A DNA stretch of 64,000 nt from Physcomitrium patens. Taxonomy: Eukaryota > Streptophyta > Bryopsida > Funariales > Funariaceae. The translations under genes and the position numbers were made by a program. Under the pieces are notes generated by a model. The model ran no database searches, was not told where the DNA came from, and saw only the letters and a list, made by a program, of their open reading frames with translations. This document shows positions 34,359 through 44,670 of the stretch, piece by piece. The stretch covers positions 2,259,039-2,323,038 of the forward strand of contig NC_037253.1 of the NCBI RefSeq assembly GCF_000002425.4, given 5' to 3'. Every line of letters begins with the position of its first letter. Position 1 is the first letter of the stretch.

Positions 34359-34375
34359 AGGATTATGTGCCTAAC

Positions 34376-34722
34376 ATGGACTTGAAATTGGAACAACAGT
34401 CGGGCTTCTTTGGAATTTCTACCACGTAGAAGATCTTTCAACGGATAGGACGTTTCTTGGAACTGCATAGAGATCAGAATTGCTTAGAACGGAACCGAAG
34501 CCTCCGTAATTGGGACCTCTTTGGGTTGTGCTACTGAGTTGGGTCTTATACTAGGTACGAAGCCCATAACAGGACCAGGATTGGATGGTCGTGACCAATT
34601 GGTATGTGGAACCAAATTAGGTTCCTCAGTCTGTTGAAGTCTCAATATTGGGATACGTTCCAATACTGATATTGATTCATTTAGTCTCATGGACGGCGCT
34701 ACTTGCTCTCTTGCGATTTGTT
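34376..34722 (-). pseudogene. E3 polyprotein fragment, between E4 and E2
   Basis: The minus-strand frame 34484-34690 (LNESISVLERIPILRLQQTE, PHTNWSRPSNPGPVMGFVPS) continues the E3 reading that E2 interrupts at 41087. No domain is recognised; it should lie between the E3 zinc knuckles and protease. The fragment stops abruptly at the E4 border. Confidence 0.5.
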
Positions 34723-35269
34723 GTCACGGCCATAATCATGTAAGCTAATAATTACATATAGAAATAGGTAGAAGTAAGTAAAAGTAGATAAAAGTAAGTT
34801 AATTCTATAATATTTAATATAGAAGCTTCCTAGAAACTTTTTAGACGCTGCTTTGACTTCATAGGTGTCTTTAATTGACTTTTTGGATTAGAAACGTGGA
34901 CAACAAGTTGGCCATGTGCCACACATGTTGTTAGCTTGAAGATCAAGCTAACTATGTGGCCCTCACGCAAAACAACTTGCCTTGTAAGTCAAGGCATGTG
35001 TCCTACAAAGTCAACACATATTGGAGGTCCTGTAGAACGTTGCCACGTAGCCCCTAGTTAGATAGTATACAAAGACAAGAGTGAAGGCTTCTTCACACTT
35101 GTCAACTCCTTTCTTGGTTCTAGTCTACGTTCAAGAGTCTTTAGTTTCTTGTCTTGTGGCAATAGCCATTCTAGTTTCCTTTTAATATACCTACTTGTTT
35201 ATATTTTGACTTATTATATCGAGATAGCTTTTTTGTATATTTTCCCTCATCGAGTCTTTGTCCTTGACA
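34723..35269 (+). repeat. E2 5' LTR
   Basis: 547 bases. It contains TAGAAGCTTCCTAGAAAC (alternating GAA/TTC trimers) near 34822 and a damaged TATA position (GTATACAAAG near 35069). Confidence 0.92.
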
Positions 35270-35287
35270 GATTGAGAAGAGTACTCT

Positions 35288-35303
35288 TACAATATTAGAG
35301 CTT
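35288..35303 (+). other. Possible E2 primer binding site, degraded
   Basis: ACAATATTAGAGCTTTG resembles the initiator-Met tRNA complement TGGTATCAGAGC with substitutions. It lies about 20 bases inside the LTR, farther than usual. Confidence 0.35.
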
Positions 35304-35479
35304 TGTTTTTCTTGAGTGAGAGTGGATTACTCCTTTCTCTTGACAAGACATAAGCGTATTAAAAGTTTGCGGATTACTCACTTCTAACTGATATTGTTCT
35401 TAGTATCTTCTTTGTTATCAAGTCTTTCTTTTTTTTTGTCTTGAGCAATATCAAACAAATTTTTCTTTTTAGTGTCATT

Positions 35480-36410
35480 ATGGCAGAGCTTGTTGAAATG
35501 AAGAGTGCAATGGCACAAATGCAAGAGCAAATGAGGGAGTTAATGCTTGCGATGCATCAACTCAATTCTCCAACACAGGAAAGAACAAGAATAGCAGAAA
35601 GTGGCGATATAGAGATGATCGGAGCTGCTTCAACATCTACAACAAATCACGTTCCTTCTCCAATTGTAAAACACCCTATAAGCACTAGAGAACCAAGAAT
35701 TGCCTTACTTGAGAAATTTGATGGTACGAGATCAAAGTTTCAAGGGTTCAACAATCAAGTACAATTGGCAATTGAACTTCAACCGCAAAGCTATCCAACT
35801 CCAGGATCACAAGTCAGATTTATTGGCACTCTACTTTCTGATTCTGCATTATCGTGGTTTTCGTCTTTTCTTGAACAACGAAATCTAATATTGGACAATT
35901 TGGAAGCATTTTTGGCGGAGTTTCGATCTATGTATGGTGAACACGATGTAATTCGTGTTATAAAAAATAAGATCCGAATTGTGGGACAAAGAAATCGCTC
36001 AGTTACAATATATGCTTCACAATTTCGACAACTTGCAATTGACATCAAGTGGGATGATGCTGCACTCATCAATCAATTTCTTTATGGATTGCAGTATGAA
36101 GTAAAGAAATTGATGCTCAACTTACCTGATCCTCAAACTTTGAGTCAAGCAATCGATTTTGCGGTAAAATGTGATAATCGACTTTTCGAATTTCGATCCG
36201 AGAATCATTCAGGAGAACCTCAACGTTATTAGTCAATGGCAACATCAACATCTTTGCCAAACGTACATTCAGAAGTAGAAGACATGCAAATTGACGCGGT
36301 ACGTTTTAAACCTCTAACTGAGCAAGAAAAGATTCATCGTCGTCAAGAAGGATTATGTTTATATTGCGGAGAACCTAAGCACACTGCTCAACATTGTCCA
36401 AAGAAATGAC
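35480..36410 (+). pseudogene. E2 gag with CCHC zinc knuckle
   Basis: The ATG at 35480 starts MAELVEMKSAMAQMQEQ, a coiled-coil-like N-terminus, followed by the gag core: FDGTRSKFQGF, SALSWFSSFLEQRN, FLAEFRSMYGEHD and QFLYGLQYEVKK. The frame stops at 36230 (TAG) and then continues in frame with FKPLTEQEKIHRRQEGLCLY and CGEPKHTAQHC, a CX2CX4HX4C zinc knuckle, to a stop at 36409. Apart from that TAG (probably from CAG) the gag is intact. It forms the capsid of the retrotransposon particle. Confidence 0.88.
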
Positions 36411-37000
36411 GCAACAATAAAATGAGGGGTACGATAGTCAAAGAAGACAACATGTCAGAAAATGGATTCGTTCAGCTACAATAGGGACGAGGCAGCTGGA
36501 ATCTTGTACAATTCCTTATGAAGGTCCTATCTTCTCCTCAGAACCCTCTCCTTGTTTTATAATAGACTTATATTTAGGACCTAAGAATTACAAAGCCTCT
36601 GCTTTATTAGATTCGGGAGCCTCAGCATGTTTTTTAGATGAACAATTTGTTAAAAGTCGTAAAATACCCTTTGTACAGAAACCTAAACCAGTATATGTTG
36701 AAGTCATAGATGGTCGTCCCTTGTCTTCTGGAGATGTCACTCATGAAACTCATCCTATAAAAGTAACAATAGACGGTCATGATAGCTACATAGCTTTTAA
36801 CATAATTAAATCCCCATCCAATCCAGTTATTTTAGGTTTATCCTGGCTAAAAAAATATAATCCTCGAATAGATTGGAATTCGCGTAAACTTGACTTTTTC
36901 CAAAGCGTTATTAATAGTTCTACCAACCAAGTAAAAAATTATAAGTCTATTATAGTAAAATCCGTACTGATAGGTACAAAAGCATTTATACACGCAGCAA
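36411..37000 (+). pseudogene. E2 protease
   Basis: The frame reads [20 protein letters not shown], with the DSGA active site, then ITFKGH-like [13 protein letters not shown] and [20 protein letters not shown] frame change and stop codons separate the zinc knuckle from it near 36480-36550. Confidence 0.82.
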
Positions 37001-37842
37001 AAGAAGGATCAACTTTTGCTATTTATGCTGCACCTATTTCTGAAAACATAAAAACTTCAAGTGGCATTCCAAGTCAATATCAGGAGTATCAAGACGTTTT
37101 TGAGAAAAAAAATGCAGACATTCTTCCTGAGCATCGTCCATATGATTGTTCAATCGACTTCAAGGAAGGAACTCAGCCACCATTTGGACCAATTTACAGT
37201 TTATCGCAAGATGAGATGGCTGAACTCAAGACATATATTGACGAGAATTTAGCGAAGAATTTCATACGCCATTTAAAATCTCCAGCAGGAGCTCCAATTC
37301 TATTCGTAAAGAAAAAAGATGGATCTTTACGAATGTGTGTTGATTATCAAGGACTCAACAAGATCACAATCAAGAACAGGTATCCATTACCTTAGATATC
37401 AAGACTCCTTGACCAGTTGAATCAAGCTAAGATCTATACAAAAATAGATCTAAGAGGAGCATATAATCTAGTACAGATCAAAGAAGGAGATGAATGGAAG
37501 ACTGCGTTTCGAACCAGGTATAGACATTTCGAATATAATGTCATGCCCTTTGGACTCACGAATGCACTAGCTGCTTTTCAACATCTCATGAATGATGTAT
37601 TTCGTGAATTTTTAGACAATTTTGTCGTCTGCTATCTAGACGATATCCTGATCTATTCTAAGAATGTCGAAGAATATGAAATACATGTTCTTCAAGTATT
37701 ACAAAAACTTAGAGATGCAGGATTGTACGTCAAGATGGAAAAGTGTGTATTTCACACTACTCAAGTTGACTTTTTAGGATACATCATTTCAAATGATGGT
37801 CTCATGATGGATTCTAAGAAAGTCCAAACAATCATGGATTAG
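37001..37842 (+). pseudogene. E2 reverse transcriptase
   Basis: Continuous with the protease frame: [40 protein letters not shown], then a TAG at about 37393 (probably from CAG, Q), [53 protein letters not shown] (YLDD) and [14 protein letters not shown] second stop follows at 37840 (TGG to TAG). All catalytic motifs are kept. Confidence 0.92.
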
Positions 37843-38600
37843 AAGATTCCAAGGACAGTAAGAGATGTCCAATGTTTCTTGGGATTTGCCAATTACTATC
37901 GGATCTTTATTAAAGATTTCTCACGAGTTGCAGCTCCACTTACACGCTTGACTAGTAAAGATAAATTGCAATGGAATCAAGAAGCGGAAGCAGCATTTGA
38001 AGCCTTGAACACATCGTTTGTCTCTGCACCAGTCTTATATCGTGTTGATTTTTCAAGGCATTTTTTATGGAAACAGATGCATCAGATTTTGCCTTGGGTG
38101 CAGTTTTATCACAAATGGGAACAGATGACAAACTTCATCCGATAGCTTTTCATTCAAGAAAATTCTCAGCAGCCGAGATCAATTATGAGATCCACGATAA
38201 AGAACTTCTTGCAATCGTGGATTCCTTTCAAGAATGGCGTCATTATCTAGAAGGCGCTTCTAGTCCAGTCACTGTGTATATAGATCACAAGAACCTCGAG
38301 TATTTCATATCAGCACGCGTGTTGAATCGTCGTCAAGCTTGTTGGAGTATGTCCTTGTCAAGATTCGAGTTCATTATCACTTATCGGCCAAGAAAACAAC
38401 AAGGTTTGTCTGATGCCCTATCTAGACGTTCTTATTTTGCACCAAAAGAAGGAGATGCAGCTTTTGAGCAACAAAGAACGTTCCTCTTGAAACCGGAGCA
38501 ATTTCATCTCCGAGCAATGAAATCAACATTGACTGTTGATTCAACTTTCTCAAGCAAATCTAGTCCAGTATATCCTCAGACCCTCTTGCTTATGATATCG
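37843..38600 (+). pseudogene. E2 RNase H
   Basis: The connection reads [20 protein letters not shown] and [17 protein letters not shown] frameshift near 38067 then leads to [58 protein letters not shown] and [22 protein letters not shown] and D catalytic positions are present. Confidence 0.9.
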
Positions 38601-38619
38601 AGAATAATTCTTCCAAGTC

Positions 38620-39493
38620 TCATGATCCTTCTAAGTTCGAGTTCAAGAATAATCTATTATATTTTGAAGGACGCCTATATGTTCCAAAAGGAGAAGCATG
38701 TTTACGTGTTCTTCAAGCACGTCATGACTTTCTAGCAGCAGGGCACTTTGGATATAATAAGACTTTGGAACTCATATCAAAAGATTTTTGGTGGCCACAA
38801 ATGTGGAAGTCAGTCAAAGACTTTGTACAATCATGTGATATTTGTTCAAGATCAAAAATTCCTCGTCATCGACCTTACGGACTTCTTCAGCCATTACCTA
38901 TACCAGAACAACCATGGTCTTCTGTTTCTATGGATTTCATCACAGATCTTCAAAGTTCAAGATCTTATGATTCTATATTTGTGATAGTAGATCGTTTCAC
39001 CAAGATGGCACATTTTGTGCCATGTACAAAATCTATCACAGGTGAAGAAACAGCTAAGCTTTTCATTGATAATATCTATCGCTATCATGGATTACCTAAA
39101 GATATCATATCGGATAGGGGAACTCAATTTGTGTCAAGATTTTGGAGGACCCTTTTCAAGATTTTAAAAGTGGACATAAAGCTATCTTCGGCTTTCCATC
39201 CTCAAACTGATGGACAAACAGAGCGCGTAAACCAAGTCTTGGAGCAATATTTAAGGTGTACTATCAACTACCAACAAGATGATTGGACAACCCTTCTGCC
39301 ATTGGCAGAGTTTGCTTATAATAATACAGTACATTCTTCCACGCAACAAACACCTTTCTTTGCCAATTATGGCTATCATCTACGACTTGATACTTTTGAT
39401 TTTTCAAAAGTTGATAATCCTGCAGCAGAAGATATGGCAAATCGGTTGTCAGAGTTAGCTGCAATAATGAAGATGCAATTGAAAGAAGCTTAA
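38620..39493 (+). pseudogene. E2 integrase
   Basis: The zinc-binding domain (ARHDFLAAGHFGYNKTLELI ... CDIC) starts near 38700. The core at 38765-39493 has MDFITDLQSSRSYDSIFVIV, DIISDRGTQFVSRFWRTLF and FHPQTDGQTERVNQVLEQYL, so the D, D and E residues are intact, followed by NYQQDDWTTLLPLAEFAYNN. A TAA at 39491 breaks the link to the C-terminal part (GDKVWLLRRNIKTTRP, 39548-39814). A frameshift precedes the domain near 38600. Confidence 0.92.
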
Positions 39494-39547
39494 GAACGAC
39501 AAAAGATAAACGCAGATCTATATCGTAAGGAGCAACCACAACTCAAC

Positions 39548-39953
39548 GTGGGTGATAAGGTATGGCTACTTCGTCGCAATATCAAGACTACTCGACCTTG
39601 TGACAAGATGGACTATCGTAGGCTTGGCCCCTTTTTTGTTTTTGAACAGATCAACCCAGTTGCATATCGGTTACATCTACCGGAGTCAATGAAGATCCAT
39701 CCTGTATTCCACGTGTCTCTTCTTGAACCATATAAGACAGCGGATATACAAGGAAGAAGACAAATGCCACCGCCTCCTATAGAAGTAGATAATAATGAAG
39801 AATTTGAGGTGTAAGAGATATTGAACTCAAGGCGGCGCCGAAATAAGCTGGAATATCTTGTGCATTGGCGCGGATATGATATTAGTGAACGCACATGGGA
39901 GCCATCTAGGAATCTAGCAAATGCATCAGCTAAAGTCAAAGTTTTTCATCAAT
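39548..39953 (+). pseudogene. E2 integrase tail and chromodomain
   Basis: It reads RRLGPFFVFEQINPVAYRLH and IHPVFHVSLLEPYKTADIQG, then a stop at 39812, then SRRRRNKLEYLVHWRGYDIS and ERTWEPSRNLANASAKVKVF, a chromodomain with the aromatic positions Y, W and W. Chromodomains steer integration of chromoviruses to particular chromatin. The frame ends at a TGA near 39953. Confidence 0.9.
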
Positions 39954-40080
39954 GACATCCATCGAAACCAAGATGAAAATCTCTCTTATAAAAGAGACAA
40001 GATTGAGACAAGATAACATTCAATTTCCTATTCTTGTTTGTAACTTCTTTGCATTTGAGATGCTAATTAGATAGAGAGCC

Positions 40081-40436
40081 AACAACCAACGGATTCAACT
40101 CAAGAACCTTCGTTTGCTAACCTATCGGACGAGATATTACGATTGTCACAACCTTCAAGACGACGCAATCGAGATGGAGATCTTCAAAAACGACTTGTTC
40201 TTCCTCGAACAGATGGTGAGATACAACGCGTTTGGTATCACGATTTGGAAAGGGACTCTCGATGTTTGGTGATTTTGCTAGAAGTAGGAACAACTCCTGA
40301 TGGTGTTTCGAATATTCTATTCGAAGGAAGTTACGAAGGCCTCAACAATGATCAAATAACTGGGTGGTCTTCCTGCCCTGGTATGGGACACTATCGATGG
40401 TTGAGAGGCCCTATCAATCATCTTCGAAGAGAATAG
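40081..40436 (+). CDS. E2 post-chromodomain conserved region, function unknown
   Basis: After the chromodomain stop and a TAG, an open stretch of about 118 codons runs to the TAG at 40434. It reads ESQQPTDSTQEPSFANLSDE, a basic stretch (SRRRNRDG), RCLVILLEVGTTPDGVSNIL and PGMGHYRWLRGPINHLRRE. E7 and E4 keep the same region, so it has been under selection in this family or is copied as part of it. It could be a C-terminal extension of the polyprotein or a separate small protein. No family is recognised. Confidence 0.6.
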
Positions 40437-40521
40437 AGATCAGAGTATGAGGCGAATACAATTTGTCGCATCATAGATTTCCTCAACATATGATGACCGC
40501 TCCTTGTGGAACTCGTCTCTA

Positions 40522-40534
40522 GAAGGGGGGGTAA
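40522..40534 (+). other. E2 polypurine tract
   Basis: AGAAGGGGGGGTAA lies just before the 3' LTR, the same arrangement as in E7. Confidence 0.8.
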
Positions 40535-41086
40535 TGTCACGGCCATAATCATGTAAGCTAATAATTACATATAGAAATAGGTAGAAGTAAGTAAAAGTAG
40601 ATAAAAGTAAGTTAATTCTATAATATTTAATATAGAAGCTTCCTAGAAACTTCCTAGATGCTGCTTTGACTTCATAGGTGTCTTTAATTGACTTTTTGGA
40701 TTAGAAACGTGGTCAACAAGTTGGCCATGTGCCACACATGTTGTTAGCTTGAAGATCAAGCTAACTTTGTGGCCCACACGTAGAAAAACTTGCCTTATAA
40801 GTCAAGGCATGTGTCCTACAAAGTCAACACATATTGGAGGTCCTAGAGAATGTCACCACGTAGCCCCTAGTTAGATAGTATATATAGAGACAAGAGTGAA
40901 GGCTTCTTCACTCTTGTCAACTCCTTTCTTGCTTCTAGTCCAGGTTTAAGAGTCTTTAGTTTCTTGTCTTGTGGCAATAGCCATTCTAGTTTCCTTTTAA
41001 TATACCTACTTGTTTATATTTTGACTTATTATATCTAGATAGCCTTTTGGTGTATATTTTCCCTCATCGAGTCTTTGTCCTTGACA
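40535..41086 (+). repeat. E2 3' LTR
   Basis: 552 bases, matching the 5' LTR. It holds GAAGCTTCCTAGAAACTTC, alternating GAA/TTC trimers, near 40636 and an intact GTATATATAGAG TATA-like element near 40878. Confidence 0.93.
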
Positions 41087-41487
41087 TTTGTTCATCCATG
41101 TCCTGAATTGGATTCTTCTCTTTTTGTTGGCTTCTAGTAAGCACTGGGTTCACCACCTCGATATGATGTACTGGTGTCTTGTTGAACAAGGCTTTTGTCT
41201 TCCGCCGGTTGGCTTGTTTGCATTTGCTAGTCTCGGTTATTATAATTAAAGGGCGCATTACACTATTGATAAGTGTGACCTGACTGCTTACAATTTCTAC
41301 ATATTGGAGCAAAGTCATCACTGGCCCTTGAATTAGGACATTCATTGGCATAATGACCAATCTATCTGCAATGGAAACAACGAAGTGGTCTTCTTCCACC
41401 CCCATTAGGCATATTGGGTGCCTCCATCGGTATATATCTACTAGGCTTGTTCCATGTAGGATTAGAAAATGATCTTGGTTGTCCCGT
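41087..41487 (-). pseudogene. E3 gag part with two zinc knuckles
   Basis: On the minus strand the frame reads RCFHCR, stop, IGHYANECPN and CRNCKQSGHTYQ, stop, C, two CCHC knuckles about 25 residues apart, each with one stop. Downstream is NPVLTRSQQKEKNPIQDMDE, then the TTTGT of the E2 target site. It continues at 34722 beyond E2. Confidence 0.75.
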
Positions 41488-42763
41488 TGTCGTACTGTAA
41501 ATGCTTACAGTATATAAAAATTAATTAAAACATATTATATGTTAATAAATCTAAATGTGTGTTAAAGTGATTTATAGGTTAAATTAAAAAGAGTTGGTAA
41601 AAAAAAAAAAAAAAAAAATTATTTTGTTTTCTTTATTTTGTTTTCTTTATTTAGTTTGATTATACTATATAAAAGTTATAGAACCTTAATGTTAAGTATG
41701 AAGCCTTGAGAGAAGATAGGGGCCTAAGGATGAAGATTTAAACTAATAGGAGGTTAATTGGGAGGGATGAAACCAAGGCATGGTTGGATGAAGGTAGAAA
41801 TAAGGATCTTCATCCCGATTGGTCGAAATCCATGCCCAATGGACTTTTAGGAGGCTACCCGCGACCTTGATAAGGGTTTCGGCGACTTCAAAGAAGCCAT
41901 TAGGAAATCAAAGGCAAGGGTTGTAAATTTTAGGGTTCTGGATACAATTTTTGTGCAAATTTTATAGGGTTTGGAGTTAGGGTGAATAAGTTATAGCCGT
42001 TTGAAGTTAAGGTGTCAATTTGAGACCTACTGTTACTCTTTTGAGTTTAAGAGGAGTCTTACGGAAGCTTTTGGAGATCGGAAGGTGCGGCTGGAAGGGC
42101 AACTTCAAGACATACATCTTTTGCGAAGGAAATTTTGCATTTGGAGTTTGTGTAAAGGAGTTATAGGGAGTTAAAGACAGCGCATTTAAATCAATGGCAG
42201 TAAGTGAACGGTTTTGTTCAAAGTAGTGTTAGGAGCCATAACTTGAGTTTTCGAACGAAATTTTGGCTCAAACTTTGCAAGAATTTAAAAATTTGTGTTA
42301 AAAAGCTATTTATATAAGTTTCGTGGCATTTGGACTTATGTTTTGTGAGATATGAAGAAAATTGCGCGCGAGTATATAAAGATTAGGGTTTGAAGCGACT
42401 ATTAGGGTTTTGAAGACATCTCAAGATCCGCGACGAATTTGCGATTGAAATTTGTTGTACAAATTAATAACAATATATCAGTACTTCATGTAAATTTTGA
42501 TCTTGTTTGGACGGTTGGATCAAGAGTTATGAGGTGTTGAGTTTCGGGAGAATTTCTACTCAAGGATATACAAGGTTTTAGAGTACTTCTACCATATTTT
42601 GGATGTTTTTGGTTATTTAAGACTTAAGTATTTGGTGTAATTGTCCCAAAAGGAGAACTTATATGTATAAAATTATGGTTTCCTTATTTTAAGGTTTATT
42701 GAGCAATTAGTGATAGCCAGAAGCCCAGCGCTTTTTTGAGGCAAAACTTCTCTATCCCAATAC
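41488..42763 (+). repeat. Solo LTR Y, copy B, inside E3 gag
   Basis: About 1276 bases from TGTCGTACTGTAAATGC to ATCCCAATA. The flanks CCCGT (41483-41487) and ACCGT (42763-42767) resemble a target-site duplication with one mismatch. The E3 gag reads on both sides. It includes a long poly(A) run at 41600-41618. Confidence 0.82.
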
Positions 42764-43312
42764 CGTTCGTACTAAGAGAACTTGGTTTAATGACGTCGGT
42801 GGAACATATTGCTGATACCTCTGCTGCTTCTTATCATAGTTCTGGGAGTTCGATACAGACCCTTGATTGAAATTGGAACTTTGAAAGTTATTGAATGCTC
42901 GATTTTGTCGATTGAATCGATTTCCATTCCATCCAAACGTATTTCATATTTGCACTTGATTGATGTCTCACTGGGTTGGTGGGAACATGGTCTGATTACT
43001 AAATTATTGTTGTTGTCTTTACCAATTCCAACAATTTGCTGTTAGGTGCTTTCCTTAACAAAATGTATATTGATCCATTATTTGTGAGGGTAAGGGGCAT
43101 TCTTTTACAGAATGACCATTGCCCTTACAATTACCGCACCATACATTGGTCCTAGTATTGGTAGACTTTTGCCTCTTTTCTTTATCTTTGACCATATTGA
43201 CGGCCATTTCCTCTATTTTCTTCATCAAATTCAATAACAAGATTTCATTGGAATCTTTTAGGCCTGACATTATTGGTATCTCTGCCGTAGTTAACGCTTG
43301 TTGTTGATATGG
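42764..43312 (-). pseudogene. E3 gag part with first zinc knuckle
   Basis: The minus-strand frame 43055-43312 reads YQQQALTTAEIPIMSGLKDS and CGNCKGNGHSVKEC, a perfect CX2CX4HX4C knuckle. Farther on, QNYDKKQQRYQQYVPPTS follows, rich in N, Q and Y. It is bordered by the E1-type solo LTR at 43313 and solo LTR Y at 42763. Confidence 0.75.
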
Positions 43313-44670
43313 TGTCGTAATACGTGCTTTCCTGCTCGAGAATGCACCGGGCGTCTGGTTGTAGAAGGTAGTATGGAGATTCGCCAATAATCAAGCAGTC
43401 TATCAGTTTTTCACTGCTGGAATATAAACGACTACAAGAATACTCCGTAAATCTATACGGATGCCCTTCGACTGCTTGTCAAAGTCCCTTTTGTCCTAGC
43501 CGGTAGGTCTCTAGACGTTACAGAGAATCCGAACAACCCAATCTGCTAATCTTCAATACCGCTTTGTACTTAGAATCTTGTATCCACTGACTGTCTTGTT
43601 AGATTAACCCAATAAATTTCATTCACTCCACATACTCAATCTTATAGACACCCTTTTAATCCTTCAATCACAGACGTAACTCGATTTCACAAACAGTCAA
43701 GAGTGATCACACCCACTTCATTAAAAATCCCGATTCACCATTACAACACTGACTTCAGCAACGATTGCCTCAGTCTTCCTAAAACTCTATGAAGAAGAAA
43801 AATCCAATTCTCCGTCTTTTCTTCCCCGACCCGAAGCATGAAGCTCCTCTCCAATCCCCTTAATCTTCAATGAAAACCGAACTAGTAAGCTTGAAAAAAA
43901 CTTGAAGCTAGCTCTTCGATCCAAAAAACCCCCCCTCTTCTGATCTGAAAAAAAAAAAACCTCTCTAAAACTTAATCTCCCCCTAACCTTATCCTCTAAA
44001 TTTCTTCAATCTTCCATCTTGGATCCGAAATTGGCTCCCATCGTCAGAGCTTAGATCCGAAATTGGCTCTCGCCATCAAAGCTTTCTCCTCCATTTTTAC
44101 CTTTAAGAGATCTATTTACTGAAAACAACGTTCCCTGAAATGGCACAGAGAATAGGACAGCCTGAAACAGAATCCAAACCCCATACTCGGGTCCACATTG
44201 AGTCGCCCGACCAATTCAGGTCTCATATTGGATAAGATGCCAGTAGTAATCTGGATGTTTGCGTAATTGGGTCCAATTGGTCTTCGCGTCAGATTGGCTA
44301 AGGTCCATAGTAAGACCTGGATTTTCCCGTAATTAGACTGCATTGGGTTGCCCGGCCAATTCAGATCTCATATTGGATAAGAGCCCAGTATTAAGACCCG
44401 GATTGGATTCTCAAAATTGGATCCAATTGGCTCTTCGAACCAGGCTCACCCATCGCGTGAATTGGTCCTTTCCCTTCCTACTGACTCCCATTATTGGAAT
44501 CAAACGGAGCATTTCAGTATGTCCTGGCTGACTGTAACGGGGTGACTGAACTTGGCCACTCAGTATTTGCACTGGAGTTGGTCGTTGCTCCCAATATTTG
44601 AGGTAACTGAACATTAATAAAAGTCCCCTTTCTTTATATTTTCACGGTATACTCGTGTTACAACTCAACA
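43313..44670 (-). repeat. Solo LTR of E1 family, inside E3 gag
   Basis: It starts TGTCGTAATACG and ends ACAACTCAACA, matching the E1 LTR (6201-7215), but is about 340 bases longer because a block (GACCAATTCAGGTCTCATATTGG and neighbours, 44205-44440) is duplicated. The hexamer ATATGG lies at both sides (43307-43312 and 44678-44683), probably the duplicated target. The E3 gag reading APY (right) and PYQQQ (left) joins across it. Confidence 0.88.
44205..44440. repeat. Internal direct duplication in E1-type LTR
   Basis: Two imperfect copies of a CGACCAATTCAGGTCTCATA ... TTGGCTCTTCG block that E1's own LTR has once (6898-7000). Confidence 0.6.

Larger units (their letters stand above)
28315..34375 (-). 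mobile_element. E4: Ty3 chromovirus, decayed, with unlike LTRs
   Basis: On the minus strand: 5' LTR (34018-34375), PBS, gag, protease, RT, RNase H, integrase, chromodomain, post-chromodomain region, polypurine tract and 3' LTR (28315-28699). Many stops and some frameshifts. The flanks AGATG (left) and TGGAC (right) do not form a target-site duplication, and the two LTRs carry different tandem repeats, so the element is probably a recombinant of two copies. The part from 28315 to about 32430 is in the inverted repeat; the rest is not. Confidence 0.85.
34018..34375 (-). repeat. E4 5' LTR
   Basis: Minus-strand reading starts TGTTAGGCACATAATCC and goes through a 24-base tandem repeat and a TATA-like sequence to ...CGAGACTACACTCA. 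The R-U5 part matches the 3' LTR (AGAACAACAC, GAGCTAGAGCTC, TTGTCGAGA blocks), but the U3 repeats differ. Confidence 0.8.
34723..41086 (+). mobile_element. E2: full-length Ty3 chromovirus with target-site duplication
   Basis: LTRs are 34723-35269 and 40535-41086, both TGTCACGGCC...CCTTGACA. The five bases TTTGT flank both sides (34718-34722 and 41087-41091), a perfect target-site duplication. Inside are gag, zinc knuckle, protease, RT, RNase H, integrase, chromodomain and an extra conserved region. There are only a handful of stops and frameshifts, and the two LTRs differ at scattered sites, so it is the youngest element here but not fresh. It sits in E3, in opposite orientation. Confidence 0.95.

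Noticed and set aside
28300-34380. E4 as a simple nested insertion in E3 or E7
   Set aside because: E3 is on its right and E7 on its left, neither continues on the other side, and there is no target-site duplication.
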